NCBI GenBank assembly: GCA_946481615.1
Contig: CAMLOR010000016.1
Span: 1-28,613 of the forward strand
Origin: an uncultured Aquimonas sp.
Lineage (GTDB): Bacteria > Pseudomonadota > Gammaproteobacteria > Xanthomonadales > Xanthomonadaceae
Length of the DNA stretch: 28,613 nt
Reading direction: 5' to 3'
Shown here: positions 24,778 through 28,613 of the stretch, piece by piece
Position numbering within the stretch: position 1 is the stretch's first letter
How the letters are laid out: every line of letters starts with the position of its first letter
Position numbers and translations under genes: made by a program
Notes under the pieces: model-generated
What the model saw: the letters and a program-made list of their open reading frames with translations, nothing else
Database searches by the model: none
Told to the model about the DNA's origin: nothing

Positions 24778-25014
24778 GGGCGTGCTGTGGAGTTCAACTC
24801 GTGCCGGCAAGTTTGGCAGTGTTCTCACGGCGGGTGCCGGCCAACGATTCTCGACTCGCCGTTCTGTTGATCAGGGGGAGAGATTCTGGCTTCCGGGTGG
24901 CTGCCCCGGCCGGGAGCGGATCGATACACCCGAATCGACCCGCTTGCGCGGAACGGGCTTGCCAACACCGGACATCGGGCGCGAAGCTCCCATGGCCTGC
25001 ACCGGGAGAACCCA

Positions 25015-25545
25015 ATGGGCGCACACCAGGACCAAGTCCGCGGATTCGCGCAGTACAACCTGGCCATGAACCAGGGCCTCTTCGATCGGATCGCCGGGTT
25101 GGGCGACGCCGAGCGCAAGCGGGACATGGCGGCCTTCTTCGGCTCGATCCACGGCACCTTGAACCACATCCTGCTGGCGGACCGCATCTGGCTTGGCCGT
25201 TTCGCCGCGGCCTTCCCGGCCATGCCTTCGCTGCAGGGCGGGACCTTCGTCCGCAGCTTCACGTCGCTACGCGAGGAGCTCTACGACGACTTCGCGGAGC
25301 TTCGCGCCCAGAGGCAGCTGACGGACGGAGTCATCGCGGAGCTCGCCGAGGAACTCACGGACGACGTGCTCGCCGGATCGATGAGCTACCGCAATTCCCA
25401 GGGCGAGCATCGCGAACAAAAGGTCTGGATCGTCGTGGCCCACCTGTTCAACCACCAGACCCATCACCGCGGACAGATCACCACGCTGCTGAACCAGTTG
25501 GGGCACGATTCCGGCGTGACGGATTACGTCGCCTACGTTCAATGA
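25015..25545 (+). CDS. DinB-family protein
   Basis: This 176-residue four-helix-bundle protein is of the DinB/YfiT type, a family of metal-binding, thiol-dependent transferases and proteins of unknown role. His51 in G-T-L-N-H-I-L-L-A-D together with His147 and His151 in L-F-N-H-Q-T-H-H-R-G forms the usual metal triad. The length is normal for the family. GGGAGA just before the ATG at 25015 supports the start. It lies between two minus-strand permease genes and points against the second, with a strong hairpin between the stops. DinB domains are not required for ABC permeases, so the proximity may be incidental. Confidence 0.9.
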   Translation: MGAHQDQVRGFAQYNLAMNQGLFDRIAGLGDAERKRDMAAFFGSIHGTLNHILLADRIWLGRFAAAFPAMPSLQGGTFVRSFTSLREELYDDFAELRAQRQLTDGVIAELAEELTDDVLAGSMSYRNSQGEHREQKVWIVVAHLFNHQTHHRGQITTLLNQLGHDSGVTDYVAYVQ

Positions 25546-25561
25546 CGGGAGCCGCTTCCGG

Positions 25562-25598
25562 CGGTTTCCCGCACGCCGGAGCGGAGTGCGGGAAACCG
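25562..25598. terminator. Bidirectional terminator-like hairpin
   Basis: The arms CGGTTTCCCGCAC (25562-25574) and GTGCGGGAAACCG (25586-25598) pair perfectly over 13 bp around an 11-base loop. Outer bases CTTCC and GGAAG extend the stem with a small bulge. It sits exactly between the convergent DinB and permease stops. T-runs are lacking, but the position favours a shared terminator. Confidence 0.7.
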
Positions 25599-25603
25599 GA
25601 AGT

Positions 25604-28336
25604 TCAGGTTCCCCGCAGGCTCACGGCCGGGTCGACCCGCATCGCCTGCCACGCCGGCGCCAACGTGGCGAGCACGGCGGCGGTGGCGAGCAGCAGCGTG
25701 ACAGCGCCGAAGGTGAGCGGGTCGAAGGCGGTGACGTCGAACAGCAGGCTGTCCAGCGCGCGGCCGAGCGCGAGCGCAGCGAGCAGGCCGATGCCCACGC
25801 CCGCGGCGAGCAGGCGGCCGACGTTGCGGCCGAGCATCCACAGCACCTGCGAAGGCGGCGCGCCGAGCGCCATGCGCAGGCCGTACTCGCGCCGGCGCTG
25901 CTCCACGCTGTAGGCCAGCACACCGAACACGCCGATCGTCGCCAGCATCAGCACCAGCGCGGCGAAGCTGCCCACCAGCACGGCGCGGAAGCGGTGGCGT
26001 GCGGTGGCCTGATTCGCGATCTGCCCGAGCGTGTTCACTTCGCGCAGGCTGACGAGCTGCTCGGTGTCGATGCGGTGCACCGCATCGAGCACCGTCGGTG
26101 CCAGTCGATCCGCTTCGCCGGTGTGCGGGCGCACCAGCAGGTAGATGTCGCCGATGGGATTCTGCGGCAGCGGCACGTAGAGCTGGACGAAGTCCTCGGC
26201 CTCGTCCGGACGGGCCTTCACCTGTGCGGCGACGCCGACGACTTCGCGCAGCACCCGCGGCGCGTCGGGCGCCGACGAGGTCTGCACCGCGATGCGCCGT
26301 CCGAGCGCGCGGCTGAAGTCGACGTTCGCACCCGGTGTCGCCGCAGGCAGCAGATGCTTGCGCGCGAAGGCTTCGTTGACCACGGCCACCTGCGGCGCAT
26401 CGGCGACATCGTGGCTGTCGAAACCGCGGCCGGCGAGGATCGGCACTTCCACGGTGTCGAAATAGCCTTCGCTCACGATCTGGTAGTCGCTGGTCGGGCG
26501 CGCCTGCGGATCCACGGCGGGCGAGCCTTCCACGGCGATGAAGGCATCGCCGAAACTCGACGCACCCATCGGCAGCGTGGTGGCCCAGGCGGCGTTGCGC
26601 ACGGTGGGCAGGTCGCGCACCTCGCGGCCGACGTCATCGTAGAAGCGCAGCAGGTCGGCCGGCGTCGGATAGCGACTGCCCAGCGGATCCACCATCAAGG
26701 TGAGCACGTTGTCGGTGCCGTAGCCGCGCTCCACGTTGTTCAGCGCGATCAGGGATCGCAGCAGCAGGCCGCCGGCGAACAGCAGCGAGACCGCGATGGC
26801 GACCTGTCCGATCACCAGGGCGCCGCGCAGCCGTCCGCCGCTGGTGACCAGTCCGCGCCCGTCGGCGCCGATGGCCTGCGCCGGCGCGGCGTGACTGGCC
26901 TGCCAGGCCGGCGCGAGGCCGAACAGCACGCCGGTGACGAACGCCGCCAGCAGGCAGAATCCGGCCAGGCGCAGGTTCACCTGCAGATCCACCGCCTGCG
27001 GCAGCAGATCCTGCGGCAGCAACGAAGGCGCCGCCGCGAGGATCGCTGCGCCCAGCAGCAAACCGATGACGCCGCCGAGCAGGGCGAGCAACAGGCTTTC
27101 GGTCAGTAGCTGGCGGATCACGCGGCCGCGCGAAGCACCGAGCGCGGTGCGGATCGCCAGCTCGCGCGAGCGCGCACTGGCACGCGCCAGCAGCAGGTTG
27201 GCGATGTTGGCGCAACACACCAGCAACACCAGTCCGACCACGGCGAGGAACAGCAGTGCGGTGAGACGCAGATCGCTGCCGACCAGTTGTTCCTGCAACG
27301 GTTCCAGTCGCACGCTGCGGCCGGCATTGCTTTCCGGATAGTCGCGCGCGAGGCGTGCGGCCACCGCCTCGAGATCGGCGCGCGCGGCGTCGAGTTCCAC
27401 GCCTGGCGCGAGCCGCGCGACGGCGTTGAGGAAATACGCGCCGCGTGCACGCGGCGGAATGTCGCCGAGCGACATCATCGCCCACACGTCGCTGCGCCCG
27501 ATCAGGCCGGCCGCGGCCGGCATCACGCCCAGGACGGTGTAGGGCTCGCCGTCCAGCGTCAGCGCGCGCCCCACGAGGCCGGGATCGGCGCCGAACTGGT
27601 TGCGCCAGAACGCTTCGCTGACCACGACGAGATTCCCGCCGCTGCGGTCGTCCTCGCCGCGGAACGCACGGCCGCGCAGCGCCTCGAGGCCGAGCGCTTC
27701 GAAGACGCCGGCGGTGACCCACTGTCGCGACACGTTCTGGCCGCGGCCGTCGGGCCGCGTCATCACCATGCTGGCCACGTTGGGCAGATAGCCGCCGAAC
27801 GCGGCGAAGTTGCGGCTCTGCTCGGCCCAGTCGCGCAGATTGATGGGCGAGACGTTGCTGCGCGGGCTGGCCTCGGTGCGTTCGGAGACGAACAGCACGC
27901 GCTCGGGTTCGGGCAGCGGCAGCGGGCGCAGGACGGTGGCATCCACCAGCGCGAAGATCGCCGCGTTCGCGCCGATGCCCAGGGCGAGCGTCAGGATCGC
28001 GACGATCGCGAAGCCCGGCTGGCGACGCAGCGCGTAGAGCGCGTAGCGAAGATCGTGGACGATGTCGCGCCACCACGCGCGCGGCGCCGCCGGCAGGTCC
28101 GGCATCTGCGGTTCGCGCGCCTGGTGCAGCTCGCGCAGCGCGGCGGGCAGTTCCACCGCTTGCGCCTCTTCGCGCACGCGTCGCTCGGCCTCGGCAGGAT
28201 CCACGCGCTGCGCGCACAACTCGTCGTAGCGAGCATCGAGATGTTGCGACAATTCCTCCACTACCTCGGCGAGGCGTTCCGGACGCAGCCGCAGCTCGCC
28301 CAACCGTGCACGCAGTGCGGGTTTCCAGTCAGGCAT
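25604..28336 (-). CDS. ADOP-type ABC permease with N-terminal prefix domain
   Basis: This 910-residue inner-membrane protein is of the same superfamily as the permease at 22336-24777. Residues 1-85 form the helical prefix domain found in ADOP proteins ([20 protein letters not shown], then A-E-R-R-V-R-E-E-A). The first transmembrane helix follows at about 105-130 ([20 protein letters not shown]). Two MacB periplasmic cores alternate with FtsX blocks, including [20 protein letters not shown] and [20 protein letters not shown]. The C-terminus is [11 protein letters not shown]. These proteins are presumed efflux or lipoprotein-type permeases working with a separately encoded ATPase. The start overlaps the stop of a PadR-type regulator by 8 bases, so the two are co-expressed. 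Confidence 0.92.
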   Translation of the reverse strand: MPDWKPALRARLGELRLRPERLAEVVEELSQHLDARYDELCAQRVDPAEAERRVREEAQAVELPAALRELHQAREPQMPDLPAAPRAWWRDIVHDLRYALYALRRQPGFAIVAILTLALGIGANAAIFALVDATVLRPLPLPEPERVLFVSERTEASPRSNVSPINLRDWAEQSRNFAAFGGYLPNVASMVMTRPDGRGQNVSRQWVTAGVFEALGLEALRGRAFRGEDDRSGGNLVVVSEAFWRNQFGADPGLVGRALTLDGEPYTVLGVMPAAAGLIGRSDVWAMMSLGDIPPRARGAYFLNAVARLAPGVELDAARADLEAVAARLARDYPESNAGRSVRLEPLQEQLVGSDLRLTALLFLAVVGLVLLVCCANIANLLLARASARSRELAIRTALGASRGRVIRQLLTESLLLALLGGVIGLLLGAAILAAAPSLLPQDLLPQAVDLQVNLRLAGFCLLAAFVTGVLFGLAPAWQASHAAPAQAIGADGRGLVTSGGRLRGALVIGQVAIAVSLLFAGGLLLRSLIALNNVERGYGTDNVLTLMVDPLGSRYPTPADLLRFYDDVGREVRDLPTVRNAAWATTLPMGASSFGDAFIAVEGSPAVDPQARPTSDYQIVSEGYFDTVEVPILAGRGFDSHDVADAPQVAVVNEAFARKHLLPAATPGANVDFSRALGRRIAVQTSSAPDAPRVLREVVGVAAQVKARPDEAEDFVQLYVPLPQNPIGDIYLLVRPHTGEADRLAPTVLDAVHRIDTEQLVSLREVNTLGQIANQATARHRFRAVLVGSFAALVLMLATIGVFGVLAYSVEQRRREYGLRMALGAPPSQVLWMLGRNVGRLLAAGVGIGLLAALALGRALDSLLFDVTAFDPLTFGAVTLLLATAAVLATLAPAWQAMRVDPAVSLRGT

Positions 28337-28613
28337 GTTGGCCTCCGGTGATCAGTTCCATGGCTTCGACGAAGTTGCGCCAGGTGTCGCGCTGGCGCGC
28401 CAATACGCGGGCGCCGAGCGGCGTCAGCGAATAGAAGCGTCGCCGGCGCTCGCCGGCTTTCTCGACCCAGCGTCCCTGCAGCCAGCCGCGTTCCTCCAGC
28501 CGGTAGAGCAGCGGATACAGCGACGCGATGTGGAACGCGAGCCGCCCGCCCGAGCGCTGCTCGATCAGCTTGCTGATCTCGTAGCCGTGCCGGGCCCGGC
28601 CCTCGACGATCGA
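28329..28613 (-). CDS. PadR-family transcriptional regulator, 5'-truncated by window end
   Basis: The minus strand from the window edge is open for 94 codons and ends in TGA at 28331-28329, overlapping the permease ATG. The visible part reads [12 protein letters not shown], then [22 protein letters not shown], then [12 protein letters not shown]. This is the PadR winged-helix core (recognition helix [11 protein letters not shown], wing R-R-R-F-Y-x-L-T). A short C-terminal helix ([11 protein letters not shown]) follows. PadR regulators usually repress the adjacent transporter operon and respond to small molecules. Only the first few dozen residues are missing. Confidence 0.88.
   Translation of the reverse strand, partial: SIVEGRARHGYEISKLIEQRSGGRLAFHIASLYPLLYRLEERGWLQGRWVEKAGERRRRFYSLTPLGARVLARQRDTWRNFVEAMELITGGQHA

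Noticed and set aside
1..28613. tRNA, rRNA, CRISPR array, insertion sequence or prophage
   Set aside because: No cloverleaf-like element, repeat-spacer array, transposase motif or phage gene was seen on either strand by eye.

Overview
The window is a 28.6 kb stretch of GC-rich bacterial chromosome with dense genes on both strands. I see no tRNA, rRNA, CRISPR array, transposase or phage structural gene. The gene set fits a gammaproteobacterium of the Lysobacterales (Rhodanobacteraceae or Dokdonella-like). The main clue is secreted proteins ending in an F-x-x-G-F-E tail, which I associate with that group. The placement is an inference, not a demonstrated fact.

Layout. (1) 2-937: 3' part of a sodium:solute symporter. 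(2) 1227-5680: a secreted subtilisin-like protease, followed 22 bp later by three tandem paralogues of a small exported protein. The paralogues are translationally coupled (ATGA overlaps) and end in a hydrophobic helix plus basic residues. (3) 5774-7390: a decayed RadC end, a HIT-family protein, and a secreted SnoaL-like protein on the minus strand. (4) 7523-9399 (minus): a LytS/LytTR two-component pair, with the remnant of a second SnoaL-like gene just upstream. (5) 9658-11179: a small membrane protein, then a secreted protein in which a DUF642-like domain interrupts a Calx-beta domain. (6) 11284-16078: the most interesting block. A minus-strand protein with a helical-repeat region, a SLOG-like Rossmannoid domain and a class III cyclase-like domain stands divergent from a secreted protein and a TIR-TM-TPR protein. 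(7) 16163-21050: orphan genes (a possible Imm33-like protein, a large exported protein with mixed codon use, a Sel1-like secreted protein and an unknown small protein) separated by copies of a short GGCC-centred palindrome. (8) 21361-22236: a GGDEF-type protein whose active site looks degenerate. (9) 22336-28613: two orphan FtsX/MacB-type (ADOP) permeases, a DinB-family protein between them, and a PadR-type regulator overlapping the start of the second permease and running off the window.

How the genes may work together. Block 2 looks like one secreted-protein operon. Block 4 is a classic sensor-regulator pair that may control the adjacent SnoaL-like gene. Block 6 pairs a TIR domain (potential NAD-derived signal maker) with a SLOG-like domain (potential sensor), as Thoeris defence does, but with a cyclase-like domain instead of an NADase effector. 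It is the best candidate here for an undescribed signalling or defence module; the functional link rests on proximity and domain logic only. Block 9 resembles PadR-ADOP efflux units.
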